The notes beneath the pieces were generated by a model. The model worked only from the letters and a program-made list of their open reading frames with translations. It searched no databases and was not told the DNA's origin. The position numbers were made by a program, and so were the translations under genes. Positions 1 to 8,036 of a stretch of DNA of 62,219 nt are shown here, piece after piece. The number at the start of each line of letters is the position of its first letter. Position 1 is the stretch's first letter. Source of the DNA: Streptomyces sp. DH24 (GTDB lineage Bacteria; Actinomycetota; Actinomycetes; Streptomycetales; Streptomycetaceae); the NCBI RefSeq assembly GCF_029813775.1, contig NZ_JARVKW010000039.1, positions 1-62,219 of the forward strand, written 5' to 3'.

Positions 1-23
1 CCCCCCCCCCCCCCCCCCCCCCC
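1..23. repeat. Poly-C homopolymer at the left end
   Basis: The window opens with 23 consecutive C residues. Such a tract exactly at a sequence end, matched by C-rich low-complexity DNA at the other end, suggests a contig boundary or a sequencing artefact rather than biology. Confidence 0.8.
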
Positions 24-67
24 GACCCACCCACCGCACCGACAGCGCGACGCACGCCACCACCGCA

Positions 68-178
68 CCCGCACAGGCCGCCGCAGGCACCCGCTCCGCC
101 ACCACCCACCCCGCACAGGCTGCCGCAGGCACCCGCTGCGCCACCCACCGAACCCGCACAGGCCGCCGCAGGCACCCC
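68..178. repeat. Three near-identical 26-28 bp direct repeats
   Basis: Copies start at about 68, 110 and 153 and share the core CCCGCACAGGC(C/T)GCCGCAG, separated by C/A-rich spacers of about 15 bp. The stretch from 24 to 203 holds no convincing gene. The repeats end just before the stop codon of the first gene. Confidence 0.7.
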
Positions 179-203
179 GCACACGACCCGAGCCGCCAGG
201 CCC

Positions 204-875
204 TCAAGGCCACAGCAACCGGCGGGTCCACCCCCGCCCCGTGCGGCGGCGACGGTACTGGAGGCGGACGTGGCGTCTACCGGCGTCGCCCTGGAAGAAC
301 TCCGCCTCCTCCGGGGCCAGGCGGTACAGCGTCCACGTCGGCGCCGGAGCCCCCGGTTCCCGGCTCGCCCGGTCCCACGCCGCCCGCGACGCCTCCTCCA
401 GCGCCTCGACCGAGTCCAGAACCTCGCTCTGCCGACCGGTCAGAGCAGCGGCCAACGCCCCCGTCGACCGGGCGTGCAGATCGGCCTGCGACTCCTCGGC
501 ACCGGCGACGGCGACCGGCCCCCGCAGGCGTACCTGCCTGCCCAGCACCGGCCAGTAGAAGGACAGCGCCGCGTACGGACGCGCCGCCAGCTGCCGGCCC
601 TTGCGGCTCGTGGCATGCGTCGCGAAGGACCAGCCGTCGGCATCCGCGCCGTGCAGCATCACGATCCGCACGTCCGGCAGGCCCTCCGCGTCCGCCGTCG
701 CCAGCGACATGGTGTGCGGCTCCGGCTGCCCGGCCGCCACCGCCGCCGCGAACCACTGTGTGAACAGGGGCAGCGGCTCACCGGGCGCGCTGTCCGGGTC
801 GAAGGCCGGCAGCTCGGTGACCTCGGGGTCCCACACCCGCAGCGACCTCAGCAGCTCGTGAAGATCCGTTCCCAT
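204..875 (-). CDS. Pyridoxamine 5-prime-phosphate oxidase family protein (PdxH-like)
   Basis: This 223-aa protein has the split-barrel flavin-binding fold of PNP/PMP oxidases. Residues around 56-120 (TMSLATAD, IVMLHG, SRKGRQLAARP, ALSFYWP, RQVRLRG) match the FMN-binding core. The C-terminal FFQGD...RLQYRR and final W..RL.P correspond to the PdxH C-terminal substrate-binding segment. Likely role is oxidation of pyridoxine or pyridoxamine phosphate to PLP in the cytoplasm, or a closely related FMN reaction. The upstream GACAAT hexamer ends 7 nt before the ATG, so the message may be leaderless. Substrate is inferred from family only. Confidence 0.8.
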   Translation of the reverse strand: MGTDLHELLRSLRVWDPEVTELPAFDPDSAPGEPLPLFTQWFAAAVAAGQPEPHTMSLATADAEGLPDVRIVMLHGADADGWSFATHATSRKGRQLAARPYAALSFYWPVLGRQVRLRGPVAVAGAEESQADLHARSTGALAAALTGRQSEVLDSVEALEEASRAAWDRASREPGAPAPTWTLYRLAPEEAEFFQGDAGRRHVRLQYRRRRTGRGWTRRLLWP

Positions 876-920
876 GCCCCGATTGTCGCGGTCCCGGCGG
901 CACCCGGCGTGCGCCCCCGC

Positions 921-1346
921 TCAGACCGACCCCAGGTCGGACGACACCCAGCGCTCCGGCCGCATCCGCACGACGACCTGCTCGCCGTGGTTCTGCCAGG
1001 CGAAGTCGACGTAGCCGTCGACCTTGTCGGCCGGGAGGTAGCGGGCCGAGATCTCCCGCAACTGCTCGACGGTGGCGGGCACGGTGTCGACGACGGGCCC
1101 CTCCACCGACACGTACCGGATGCTGGGTTCGAGCCGGTCGACCAACAGGCTGAACCGCCCCGCCGCCTTGATCAGCTCGTACTTGCGGGACTCCAGCCCG
1201 GTCATGATCCACACCTCGCCGCCCGGCGCGTACTGGTACCAGATCGGCACGGTGAGCGGGGCGCGGTCCGGCCCGGCGTCCACGGCGAGGGCGGCGACGT
1301 GCGGCTCGGCCAGGAACAGTTCACGCTCTTCGCGGGTCAGTGCCAT
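921..1346 (-). CDS. PPOX-class, probably F420-dependent, oxidoreductase
   Basis: A 141-aa split-barrel protein (LTREERELFLAEPHVAALAV, then TVPIWYQYAPGGEVWIMTG and SRKYELI) typical of the small PNPOx-like proteins that in actinobacteria bind F420, FMN or haem. The ATG at 1346 is chosen because GGAGGAG lies just upstream; the open frame continues further but without a ribosome site. It ends 45 bp downstream of the PdxH-like start on the same strand, so the two may share a transcript. F420 use would fit fbiC elsewhere in the window, but the cofactor is inferred. Confidence 0.75.
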   Translation of the reverse strand: MALTREERELFLAEPHVAALAVDAGPDRAPLTVPIWYQYAPGGEVWIMTGLESRKYELIKAAGRFSLLVDRLEPSIRYVSVEGPVVDTVPATVEQLREISARYLPADKVDGYVDFAWQNHGEQVVVRMRPERWVSSDLGSV

Positions 1347-1418
1347 GCGGGACTCCTCCGACGCTTGGGTGTCTGCCCCCAACCCAACGACACCCGGCAC
1401 AGAGCTGTTCCCCACCCC

Positions 1419-2057
1419 CTACAACGTCCCCAGCCGCTGCACCAGCAGCACCGCCCCGACCCCCAGCATCGCCGCACCGGACGTCCGCGTGACCGCGCGG
1501 GCCGCGGCGGGACGCGCACCCAGTACGGCGCGGGCCGTGACGCCGACCGTGAGGTAGACGGCCGCGCAGCACGCCATGTGCAGCAGCCCGAGGACGGCGG
1601 TCTGGCCGGCGACGGGCAGCCGCGTACCACCCGGCGCCCCCTCGGCCGTGAGGAACTGCGGCAGCACGGAGAGGTAGAGCAGCAGCCCCTTGGGGTTGAG
1701 CCCGCTGATCGTGGCGCCCCGCAGAAAGACCCGCCGCCCGGAGGCCGGGGACTCCGCGGCCCCGCCCGCCCCCGGCACCCCCGGCCGCCGCAGCACGCCC
1801 CACCCCAGCCACACCAGATACGCCGCCCCCGCCACGGTCAGCCCGGTCAGCAGCGCGGGGGAGCCGGCCACCAGGACGGCGAGCCCCGCCGCGGCCAGCA
1901 GCGTGTGCAGGGCGTATCCGGCGACCAGGCCGCCCACCGCCCAGCCCACCGCGCGGTCGCGCAGCCCGGCGGAGACGGCGTACGCCCAGTCCGCGCCCGG
2001 CACGCACACCAGCAGCAGGTCGAGGGCGAGGAAGGAAATCAGCGTTCCGGAGTCCAT
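1419..2057 (-). CDS. LysE/RhtB family amino-acid exporter
   Basis: A 212-aa polytopic membrane protein with the LysE signature at the N-terminus (LLLVCVPGADWAYAVSAGL) and five to six hydrophobic helices. LysE/RhtB proteins export amino acids or related metabolites. It is divergent from an Lrp-type regulator across an 82-bp gap, the classical arrangement in which Lrp senses the amino acid and controls the exporter. The substrate cannot be read from the sequence. The start at 2057 is chosen over the upstream frame because it begins immediately before the first membrane segment. Confidence 0.85.
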   Translation of the reverse strand: MDSGTLISFLALDLLLVCVPGADWAYAVSAGLRDRAVGWAVGGLVAGYALHTLLAAAGLAVLVAGSPALLTGLTVAGAAYLVWLGWGVLRRPGVPGAGGAAESPASGRRVFLRGATISGLNPKGLLLYLSVLPQFLTAEGAPGGTRLPVAGQTAVLGLLHMACCAAVYLTVGVTARAVLGARPAAARAVTRTSGAAMLGVGAVLLVQRLGTL

Positions 2058-2139
2058 GGGGGCGACATTAGGCACAATTGGCCCGAAGGTGTTCCTGAAG
2101 TTTGCGCGATCAGCCCGCATCCGAGGGAAGATCTTCCGC

Positions 2140-2592
2140 ATGGACGACGTGGACCGGAAGATTCTTGCCGAGCTCCAGCAGGGCGGCCGGCTGACCGTGA
2201 CCGAGCTGGCGGCACGGGTGCGGCTGAGCGTCTCGCCGTGTCACCGGCGGCTGCGGGAGCTGGAGCGGTCGGGGGCGATCAGCGGCTACCGGGCGGTGGT
2301 GGACCCGGCCGCCGTGGGGCTGACCTTCGAGGCGCTGGTCTTCGTCTCCATGCGGCAGGAGGACCGCGAGACCGTCGCCGGGTTCGAGCGGGCGGTCGGC
2401 GAGGTCCCGGAGGTGGTGGAGGCGCAGCGGCTGTTCGGGGAGCCGGACTATCTGCTGCGGGTCGTCGCGGCCGACCTCGCCGCCTACCAGCGGCTCTACG
2501 ACGAGCGGCTCGCCACCCTGCCGGGCGTGCAGCGCCTGACGTCCACGCTCGTGATGAAGCACGTGGTGCGGGACCGCCCCCTGCCCGCGTGA
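2140..2592 (+). CDS. Lrp/AsnC family transcriptional regulator
   Basis: A 150-aa protein starting MDDVDRKILAEL, with the N-terminal winged helix (helix-turn-helix about residues 18-45, LTVTELAARVRLSVSPCHRRL) and a C-terminal RAM ligand-binding domain (about 65-140, containing FGEPDYLLRV). This length and layout are standard. It probably controls the divergent LysE-type exporter in response to an amino acid; that pairing is inferred from gene order. A good inverted repeat follows the stop codon. Confidence 0.9.
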   Translation: MDDVDRKILAELQQGGRLTVTELAARVRLSVSPCHRRLRELERSGAISGYRAVVDPAAVGLTFEALVFVSMRQEDRETVAGFERAVGEVPEVVEAQRLFGEPDYLLRVVAADLAAYQRLYDERLATLPGVQRLTSTLVMKHVVRDRPLPA

Positions 2593-2614
2593 CCGACGGC
2601 CCCGGAGAACGCAA

Positions 2615-2648
2615 CAGGCGGCGGTCCACTCGGGTGAACCACCGCCTG
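2615..2648. terminator. Hairpin after lrp
   Basis: Arms CAGGCGGCGGT and ACCACCGCCTG pair over 11 bp with one G-T mismatch around a 12-nt loop, between two convergent genes. There is no U-tract, as is common in Streptomyces; it could stop transcription from both sides. Confidence 0.7.
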
Positions 2649-2705
2649 CCTGACAGGACTTGAGGCGTCGGACGGGCCGCGTCGGCCGTGAGGGGGGTCG
2701 CTCGG

Positions 2706-3353
2706 CTACTTCGTGGGCTTCTTCCCGGTGATGCCGAGGTGCACCAACAGCGCCACGTTCGGCTTGAGTTCAGCCTGCTTGACGCCCCACGTCTGGAAGC
2801 CCTTCTGGTGCGAGGCCACGGCCGCGAGCATCGCGACCAGCGAACCGGCGACGGCCGCCGGGTTCACGTCCTTGTCGACCTTGCCCTTGGACTGCAACTC
2901 GGCGACGGAGGCGGCCAGGGAGCTGTTCACCGAGTTCAGGATCTTCATGCGGAGTTTGTAGAAGCGCTTGTCGCCCTCGGCGGCCCCGAGGTCGACAACC
3001 CGCAGGATCGCATCGTTTCTGCGCCAGAACTCCAGGAAGCCGTCCACGAGTTCCTGCGCCGTCTGCCAGCCCGCCTTGCCGACCCAGGAGCGGCCCGCGA
3101 CGAGCCCGGCCAAGTCGGCGCTCTCGGCGGCCATTTGCTCGGCGATCTCCAGGACGGCGCCTTCGACGTCCGGAAAGTACTGGTAGAAGGTCGCGGGCGA
3201 AGTGCCTGCCTTGCGGGCGACATCGATGACTTTGACGTCGCGGTACGGGGAGGAGCTGAGCATCTCGCTGAGGCAGTCGAGCAGCTTCTGCCGGGTCGCC
3301 TGCCCACGCCGGCCGGCCACCCGGCCGTCGACGGTACGCACTTGTCCTGTCAT
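2706..3353 (-). CDS. TetR family transcriptional regulator
   Basis: A 215-aa regulator with an N-terminal TetR helix-turn-helix (about residues 18-65: RQKLLDCLSEML, VKVIDVARKAGTSPATFYQYF) and an all-helical ligand-binding domain ending in a Lys-rich tail (TGKKPTK). It is transcribed away from kbpA; the two starts are 122 bp apart. The ligand is unknown. From memory a TetR gene occupies the same place next to the afsK locus in S. coelicolor. It could control itself or the divergent kbpA, but I see no clear palindrome between them. Confidence 0.88.
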   Translation of the reverse strand: MTGQVRTVDGRVAGRRGQATRQKLLDCLSEMLSSSPYRDVKVIDVARKAGTSPATFYQYFPDVEGAVLEIAEQMAAESADLAGLVAGRSWVGKAGWQTAQELVDGFLEFWRRNDAILRVVDLGAAEGDKRFYKLRMKILNSVNSSLAASVAELQSKGKVDKDVNPAAVAGSLVAMLAAVASHQKGFQTWGVKQAELKPNVALLVHLGITGKKPTK

Positions 3354-3475
3354 GCCGTCAGCTTACCGAGGGGGGGTGGGAGCGCGATTTGGCCGACTGC
3401 AAATGGGGTGCACGGGGGTCTGGAGGCCGGTGTGCCTGGTCTGCGCGTTGCGTGCACGGCCGTTACGTTGGCGAC

Positions 3476-4198
3476 ATGGCCGAAAACAGCGCATCCGCGT
3501 TCGGGGAGGGCGTCCCCTGCTGGGTCGACGCGCAGCTCCCCGACATCGAGGCGGGCAAGCGTTTCTACGGTGGGCTTTTCGGGTGGACCTTCCGGGCGGC
3601 GCACGGCTCCTCCGTGTGGGCCCTGCGGGAGGGCGAGCCCGTCGCCGCGCTCGCCCCCAAGACGGACGGCCGGATGCCCACCGTCTGGACGGTGTACTTC
3701 GCGACGCCGGACGCCGAGGCGTTCGTGCGGCGCGTCCGGGCGGCCGGCGGGCAGCTCGTGACCGCGCCGACGCGGGTCGCCGACCTGGGCTCCTTCGCCC
3801 TGGTCACGGACGCCGAGGGTGCCGTCTTCGGCCTGTGGGAGGCCGACGCTCACGAGGGCTTCGGGCGGCGGCACGAGCCGGGCGGCTTCGCCTGGGCCCA
3901 GCTGTACACCCGGGACACCGGCGCGGCCAACGCCTTCTACGGCGACCTCTTCCACGAGGCGCTGTTCGGGCCGGACGCCGAGCCCGACGTCGGGCGCGCG
4001 CCCGTCTCCGACGTGTTCGCCGCCGAGATGCCGCCGCACTTCCTCGTCCACTTCGGCGTCGAGGACTGCGACGCGGCCCTCGACACCGTGCGGCGGCTCG
4101 GCGGCCGGGTGCAGGCGACGCCGTTCGACACGTCGTACGGCAGGGTCGCGGTCGTCACCGACGACCAGGGTGCCTCGTTCGCACTACTGCAACGCTGA
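3476..4198 (+). CDS. kbpA: KbpA-like AfsK-binding protein, tandem VOC domains
   Basis: A 240-aa protein with two glyoxalase/VOC modules (about residues 9-120 and 135-238; each has WVDAQLPD / WAQLYTRD, G..FYG.LFGW and a late AVVTD..G..FALL strand). It sits directly upstream of afsK on the same strand. In S. coelicolor the gene in this position encodes KbpA, reported to bind AfsK and inhibit its autophosphorylation; orthology here is inferred from position, length and fold. The start is set at 3476 because TACGTT lies 5 nt before it and no ribosome site is present, suggesting a leaderless message. The open frame upstream has no domain. Confidence 0.75.
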   Translation: MAENSASAFGEGVPCWVDAQLPDIEAGKRFYGGLFGWTFRAAHGSSVWALREGEPVAALAPKTDGRMPTVWTVYFATPDAEAFVRRVRAAGGQLVTAPTRVADLGSFALVTDAEGAVFGLWEADAHEGFGRRHEPGGFAWAQLYTRDTGAANAFYGDLFHEALFGPDAEPDVGRAPVSDVFAAEMPPHFLVHFGVEDCDAALDTVRRLGGRVQATPFDTSYGRVAVVTDDQGASFALLQR

Positions 4199-4505
4199 GA
4201 CGGGCGCCGGAGGGCGTTCGAAGGGGTGTTCGGCATCCGAGACGGCGTCCTGAGGGCGGCCTCGGGGCCTTGCGCGGGTCCCTCCCGGGCGTTCCGGCAT
4301 CCGGGCGCGGCCTTCCGTACCAGGCCGGCGTGTGGTTTTGTCCGAAGACACCCCGATCCGCCCCCGGGTTCGCCACCAGCGCCCCGGCCAGGAAGAATCA
4401 GGGTGCGTGCCGCCACGGCGGTGCGGTGGTGAGACGCTGCACTGGGCCGCGACATATGGCGTTCATATGGCGGTGACGCGGCTCGTACGGGGAGGTGGCA
4501 GGCAA

Positions 4506-6872
4506 GTGGTGGAGCAGCTGACGCAGCACGATCCACGGCGGATCGGGCCGTTCGAGGTGCTGGGACGGCTCGGTGCCGGCGGAATGGGGCTGGTCTATCT
4601 CGCGCGCTCGGCGTCGGGCCGGCGCGTGGCGATCAAGACGGTCCGGACGGAGCTCGCCGAGGACCAGCTGTTCCGCGTCCGCTTCACGCGCGAGGTCGAG
4701 GCCGCGCGGGCGGTCTCCGGCTTCTACACGGCGGCCGTGGTGGACGCCGACCCGCGCGCCGCCGTGCCCTGGCTGGCCACCGCGTACGTCCCCGCGCCCT
4801 CCCTCGAAGAGATAGTGAATCAGTGCGGGCCGCTCCCGGCCCAGGCGGTGCGCTGGCTCGCGGCCGGCGTCGCCGAGGCGCTCCAGTCCATCCACGGCGC
4901 GGGCCTGGTGCACCGCGACCTGAAGCCCTCGAACGTCCTCGTCGTCGAGGACGGCCCCCGGGTGATCGACTTCGGTATCGCGTCCGGCGTCTCCAACACC
5001 CGCCTGACCATGACGAACGTCGCCGTCGGCACGCCCGCCTACATGTCGCCCGAGCAGGCCAAGGACTCCCGCAGCGTGACCGGCGCGAGCGACGTGTTCT
5101 CGCTGGGCTCCACGCTCGTCTTCGCGGCGACCGGGCACGCGCCCTTCCACGGCGCCAACCCGGTCGAGACGGTGTTCATGCTGCTCAGGGAGGGCCCCGA
5201 CCTCGAAGGCCTGCCCGACGAGCTGCGTCCGCTCATCGAGTCCTGCATGCAGATGGAGGCCTCGGCGCGCCCCACCCCCGCCGACCTGCAGGCGCAGCTC
5301 GCCCCGCACCTGTTCGGTTCCGGCTCCGACGACAGCGGTACGGCGTCGGCGTGGCTGCCCGAGCTCGCGGTCAGCCTCATCGAGGCCCGCCGCAACGGCC
5401 GCCCGCCCGCCAAGGCGAACCAGGGCCCCGGCCGCAGCACCGGTGGCCGGCCGCCCGTACCGCCGCCGCCCCCGCACGACCCCGTCGTACCGCCGCGGCC
5501 GCCCGTGGCCGCGCCCGTCGGCGCCCCCGACACCGGGCCGGTCCGGCTGGCCGGCGTCGCGGTGCCCATCGGGCCCGGACCGCGCGTCGCCGACGTCCGC
5601 GCCGCCGCCGTCAAGGCGCCGCCGCCCCAGGCCGCGCTCGCCGCCTCCTGGACGAAGGCGCACCACGGCGTCAACGGCGCCGACCCCGCCGTCCCCGCCA
5701 CCGCCGCGCCCCCGGCCCCGGCGACCGGACCCGACCAGCCCGGCGGCTGGCGCCCGTGGCGGTTCCGGATGTCCAACGACGTGTGGGGCACCCCGTCCGT
5801 CGCGGACGACCTCGTCTACGTCACCTCCTTCGAGGTGCACGCCCTCGACGTGGCGACCGGCCGGCGGCGCTTCAAGACGCGGGACGTCGCCTGGTCGATG
5901 GCGGTCGCGGACGGCCGGGTGCACGCCTCGGACGGGCCGACCCTCTTCGCCCTGGACGCCCGCGAGGGCACCGACCTGTGGCGGCTGCCGACGGACGCCT
6001 GGGTGTACTCCCTCAAGGCCGAACGCGGCACCGTCGTCACCGGCACCCGGGGCGGCGGCGTCCAGGCCTGGGAGGCCTCGGGCGGCCAGAAGCTCTGGGA
6101 GATCACCGGCGCCCAGACCGACTTCGAGTCCCCGGAGGCCGGCCCGGCCGTCCACGAGGGCACGGTGTACGTCTGGCAGGACGCCCGCCTGCGCGCCCTG
6201 GACGCCCGGACCGGCGACGAGCGCTGGTCGTACCCGATCGGCGACGCCGCGTCCTGCGGCGGCGTCCCGGTCCGCCTGACTCAGGCCCCGGACGGCTACG
6301 TCTACGTCTGCGCCGGTACGAGGGTCCTGGCGCTGGACGTGGCGAGCGGCCACGTCCGCTGGCACTTCGAGGCGCCGGCGGTGTTCCTGTCCCCGCCCGC
6401 GTTCGTGCCCGGCCCCGCGGTGACCGGCGGCGGCATCTACCTCGCGGACTACCTCGGCACCGTGTATGCCCTCGACGCCACCGACGGACGCGACCGCTGG
6501 CGCATCGCCACGGAGTCGCGGTCCTCGGTCGAGCCGGTGCTGGTGGCCGCGGGCCACGTCCACGTCGGCAGCGGCAAGGGCCTGTACACGCTCGACGCGG
6601 TCACGGGCACCCCGAAGTGGCGCTTCCAGGCGGGCGGCGACATCGTGGGCGCGCCCGCGGTCGCCGAGGGCCGCATCCACTTCGGCTCCACGGACCACCT
6701 GCTGTACACCTTGAAGGCCGACGACGGCCGGCTGCGCTGGAAGCTCGCGACCGGCGGCGAGATCACCGGCTCCCCGGTGGTGCGGGACGGCGTGGTGTAC
6801 GCGTGCAGCAAGGACCGCTGCGTGTACGCGCTGGACGCGGAGAAGGGAACGGGAACGGCCCGCACGGCGTGA
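4506..6872 (+). CDS. afsK: AfsK, Ser/Thr protein kinase with C-terminal PQQ beta-propeller
   Basis: A 788-aa protein. The kinase domain (about residues 14-275) has the glycine loop GRLGAGGMG (21-29), catalytic Lys44 (VAIK), HRDLKPSN with Asp138, and DFG with Asp155. A Pro/Ala-rich linker (about 290-410) leads to a propeller of PQQ-type repeats such as VYALDATDGRDRWR and LYTLDAVTGTPKWRF. AfsK phosphorylates AfsR; the propeller is thought to sense an S-adenosylmethionine-related signal. GTG at 4506 is chosen because GGAGGT lies 9 nt upstream; an ATG at 4467 is the alternative. The 307 bp between kbpA and this start hold no other gene. A terminator hairpin follows. Confidence 0.93.
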   Translation: MVEQLTQHDPRRIGPFEVLGRLGAGGMGLVYLARSASGRRVAIKTVRTELAEDQLFRVRFTREVEAARAVSGFYTAAVVDADPRAAVPWLATAYVPAPSLEEIVNQCGPLPAQAVRWLAAGVAEALQSIHGAGLVHRDLKPSNVLVVEDGPRVIDFGIASGVSNTRLTMTNVAVGTPAYMSPEQAKDSRSVTGASDVFSLGSTLVFAATGHAPFHGANPVETVFMLLREGPDLEGLPDELRPLIESCMQMEASARPTPADLQAQLAPHLFGSGSDDSGTASAWLPELAVSLIEARRNGRPPAKANQGPGRSTGGRPPVPPPPPHDPVVPPRPPVAAPVGAPDTGPVRLAGVAVPIGPGPRVADVRAAAVKAPPPQAALAASWTKAHHGVNGADPAVPATAAPPAPATGPDQPGGWRPWRFRMSNDVWGTPSVADDLVYVTSFEVHALDVATGRRRFKTRDVAWSMAVADGRVHASDGPTLFALDAREGTDLWRLPTDAWVYSLKAERGTVVTGTRGGGVQAWEASGGQKLWEITGAQTDFESPEAGPAVHEGTVYVWQDARLRALDARTGDERWSYPIGDAASCGGVPVRLTQAPDGYVYVCAGTRVLALDVASGHVRWHFEAPAVFLSPPAFVPGPAVTGGGIYLADYLGTVYALDATDGRDRWRIATESRSSVEPVLVAAGHVHVGSGKGLYTLDAVTGTPKWRFQAGGDIVGAPAVAEGRIHFGSTDHLLYTLKADDGRLRWKLATGGEITGSPVVRDGVVYACSKDRCVYALDAEKGTGTARTA

Positions 6873-6903
6873 GGATTTCGCGTCTTGTTTCACGGCTTTG
6901 TCA

Positions 6904-6920
6904 CCGCCCGCCCCGGGCGG
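6904..6920 (+). terminator. Intrinsic terminator after afsK
   Basis: CCGCCCG and CGGGCGG form a perfect 7-bp stem with a 3-nt loop, followed by CCTTTT, 32 nt after the afsK stop. One of the few hairpins here with a real T-tract. Confidence 0.8.
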
Positions 6921-7029
6921 CCTTTTCGCCGCATTCTCCCTGCTAGCGTGACGTGGCCATGCCGGGGGAGGCAGCCGACGCGCGCCCCCGGCCGCTCCAA
7001 AGGGCCATCACCACACGGGGGTTGAACAG

Positions 7030-7575
7030 ATGAAGCTTCGCCATGTCCGCGCCGTCGCCATCGCCGTCGGCGTCGTCGTCGCCCTGACCGGCGCCCGCCA
7101 CTCCGGCGGGGGAGGGTGCAGCGGCTCGGACTCCAGCAGCTCGTCCTCGTCCACCTCGGGCGGCTCGTCCGGCGGCCACTACGACGACGATGACGACGTG
7201 GACGTCGACGTGCCGGACGTCGACACCGGCGTCTCCTCGGGCGGCGCGTCGAGCGACGCCACCTCGGGCAGCGGCTCCGCCGCCGAGGCCGCGAGCGACC
7301 TGGAGATCGACAACTGCGCGTACGAGGAGGCCCGGGGCCTGGTCGCCCGGGTGACCGCGACCAACTCCGACCCCACGACGCCGTACTCGTACGACTTCAC
7401 GGTCGTCTTCAAGGACCCGAGCGGCGCGACGATCAAGTCGACGACCGACTCGATCGCGTACGTCCCGGCCGCGGAGTCGAGGACCCAGGACGTGGCGACC
7501 CCGTACGTCCCCAGCGGCACGGACGCCACCGACGGGACCTGCGAGATCACGGACGCCACCAAGACGGCGGTGTAG
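7030..7575 (+). CDS. Secreted Ser/Asp-rich protein between afsK and afsS
   Basis: A 181-aa protein with a basic N-terminus and a hydrophobic core (MKLRHVRAVAIAVGVVVALTG), then Gly/Ser-rich DNA with a Cys at about residue 33, a run of Asp residues (about 51-56) and a C-terminal beta-rich domain (about 92-181, DLEIDNCAYEEARGLVARVTATN) resembling the FxLYD-type domains of extracytoplasmic proteins. The sequence before the Cys (SGGGGC) is a poor lipobox, so lipoprotein status is uncertain. It corresponds in position to the uncharacterised gene between afsK and afsS in S. coelicolor. Function unknown. Confidence 0.8.
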   Translation: MKLRHVRAVAIAVGVVVALTGARHSGGGGCSGSDSSSSSSSTSGGSSGGHYDDDDDVDVDVPDVDTGVSSGGASSDATSGSGSAAEAASDLEIDNCAYEEARGLVARVTATNSDPTTPYSYDFTVVFKDPSGATIKSTTDSIAYVPAAESRTQDVATPYVPSGTDATDGTCEITDATKTAV

Positions 7576-7612
7576 CACCGGAGTCCGGGCCGCCGCCCCC
7601 CGGACACACGTC

Positions 7613-7646
7613 GGCCGCGGCAGCTCCCCCTGAGACTGCCGCGGCC
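7613..7646. terminator. Strong bidirectional terminator hairpin
   Basis: GGCCGCGGCAG and CTGCCGCGGCC form a perfect 11-bp stem around a 12-nt loop between the stops of two convergent genes (7575 and 7666). It probably ends both the secreted-protein and the afsS transcripts. Confidence 0.85.
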
Positions 7647-7665
7647 GGTTCCCCCGTGGTGTGGG

Positions 7666-7833
7666 TCAGCTGGGGCGCTCGGTCGTCGCGTGGGCGTCGA
7701 GCGTGGTGAGTTCCTCGCCCGTCGCGTGGGCGTCGGTCGGCTTGAGGTCCGCGTCGGTGGCGTGGGCGTCGGTCGGCTTGAGGTCCGCATCGGTGGCGTG
7801 CGCGTCGGTCGGCTTGAGCTCGTTGTCGGCCAT
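7666..7833 (-). CDS. afsS: AfsS (AfsR2), small repeat-containing activator of secondary metabolism
   Basis: A 55-aa acidic protein immediately downstream of afsR. Residues 3-50 are four 12-residue repeats; the first three end LKPTDAHAT and the last ends LTTLDAHAT. AfsS of S. coelicolor (63 aa, annotated sigma-like) also consists of short repeats with an L-D-x-H-A core and links AfsR to antibiotic regulation; its mechanism is unresolved. The ATG at 7833 has AGGGAG 10 nt upstream. Identification rests on position plus repeats. The replacement of N by A in the usual LDNHA core, and KPTD for the usual TTLD in three repeats, are features I see here relative to my memory of the family. Confidence 0.88.
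   Translation of the reverse strand: MADNELKPTDAHATDADLKPTDAHATDADLKPTDAHATGEELTTLDAHATTERPS
7684..7827 (-). repeat. Four 36-bp coding repeats in afsS
   Basis: Units 7792-7827, 7756-7791, 7720-7755 and 7684-7719 encode residues 3-14, 15-26, 27-38 and 39-50. The two middle units are identical except for one base (GCG/GCA at about 7789), indicating a recent duplication of one repeat. Confidence 0.9.
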
Positions 7834-7871
7834 GACGGTCAACTCCCTGAAGTCTGTAGGTCTGAACGAAA

Positions 7872-7979
7872 CCGTCCGGCGACTCCCCCGAGGGCCGCCG
7901 GACGGGTCCGTAAGGCCGTTCACCTTAACGGTGAGGCCGATACCGAGCCGCCTGCCCCCCGACGCGGCGGTTCGGTATC
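7872..7979 (-). promoter_or_regulatory. afsR-afsS intergenic control region with two strong hairpins
   Basis: Hairpin one (7939-7979) has 14-bp arms GATACCGAGCCGCC / GGCGGTTCGGTATC with one mismatch and lies 58 nt after the afsR stop, so it may be its terminator. Hairpin two (7872-7905) has perfect 10-bp arms CCGTCCGGCG / CGCCGGACGG and lies 39 nt before the afsS ATG. Between them (7917-7936) is CGTTCACCTTAACGGTGAGG, which contains the GTTCACC heptamer of PhoP boxes and a small dyad. In S. coelicolor AfsR and PhoP both bind upstream of afsS; this is the obvious candidate site. Confidence 0.6.
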
Positions 7980-8036
7980 CATGAGAGTGCCGGTCGGCGA
8001 TAAACGAATGATGAACGAACGCGCGCGGGCGCCGGG

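Noticed and set aside
270..2663. Very long plus-strand open frame of 797 codons over the first genes
   Set aside because: It is an Arg/Pro/Gly-rich antisense shadow of the PdxH-like, PPOX and LysE genes; the minus-strand proteins have clear families.
7666..7833. Repeat peptide read as a RiPP precursor with multiple cores
   Set aside because: The adjacent genes are afsR and afsK and no modifying enzyme (ATP-grasp, radical SAM, LanM) is near; AfsS identity explains the repeats better.
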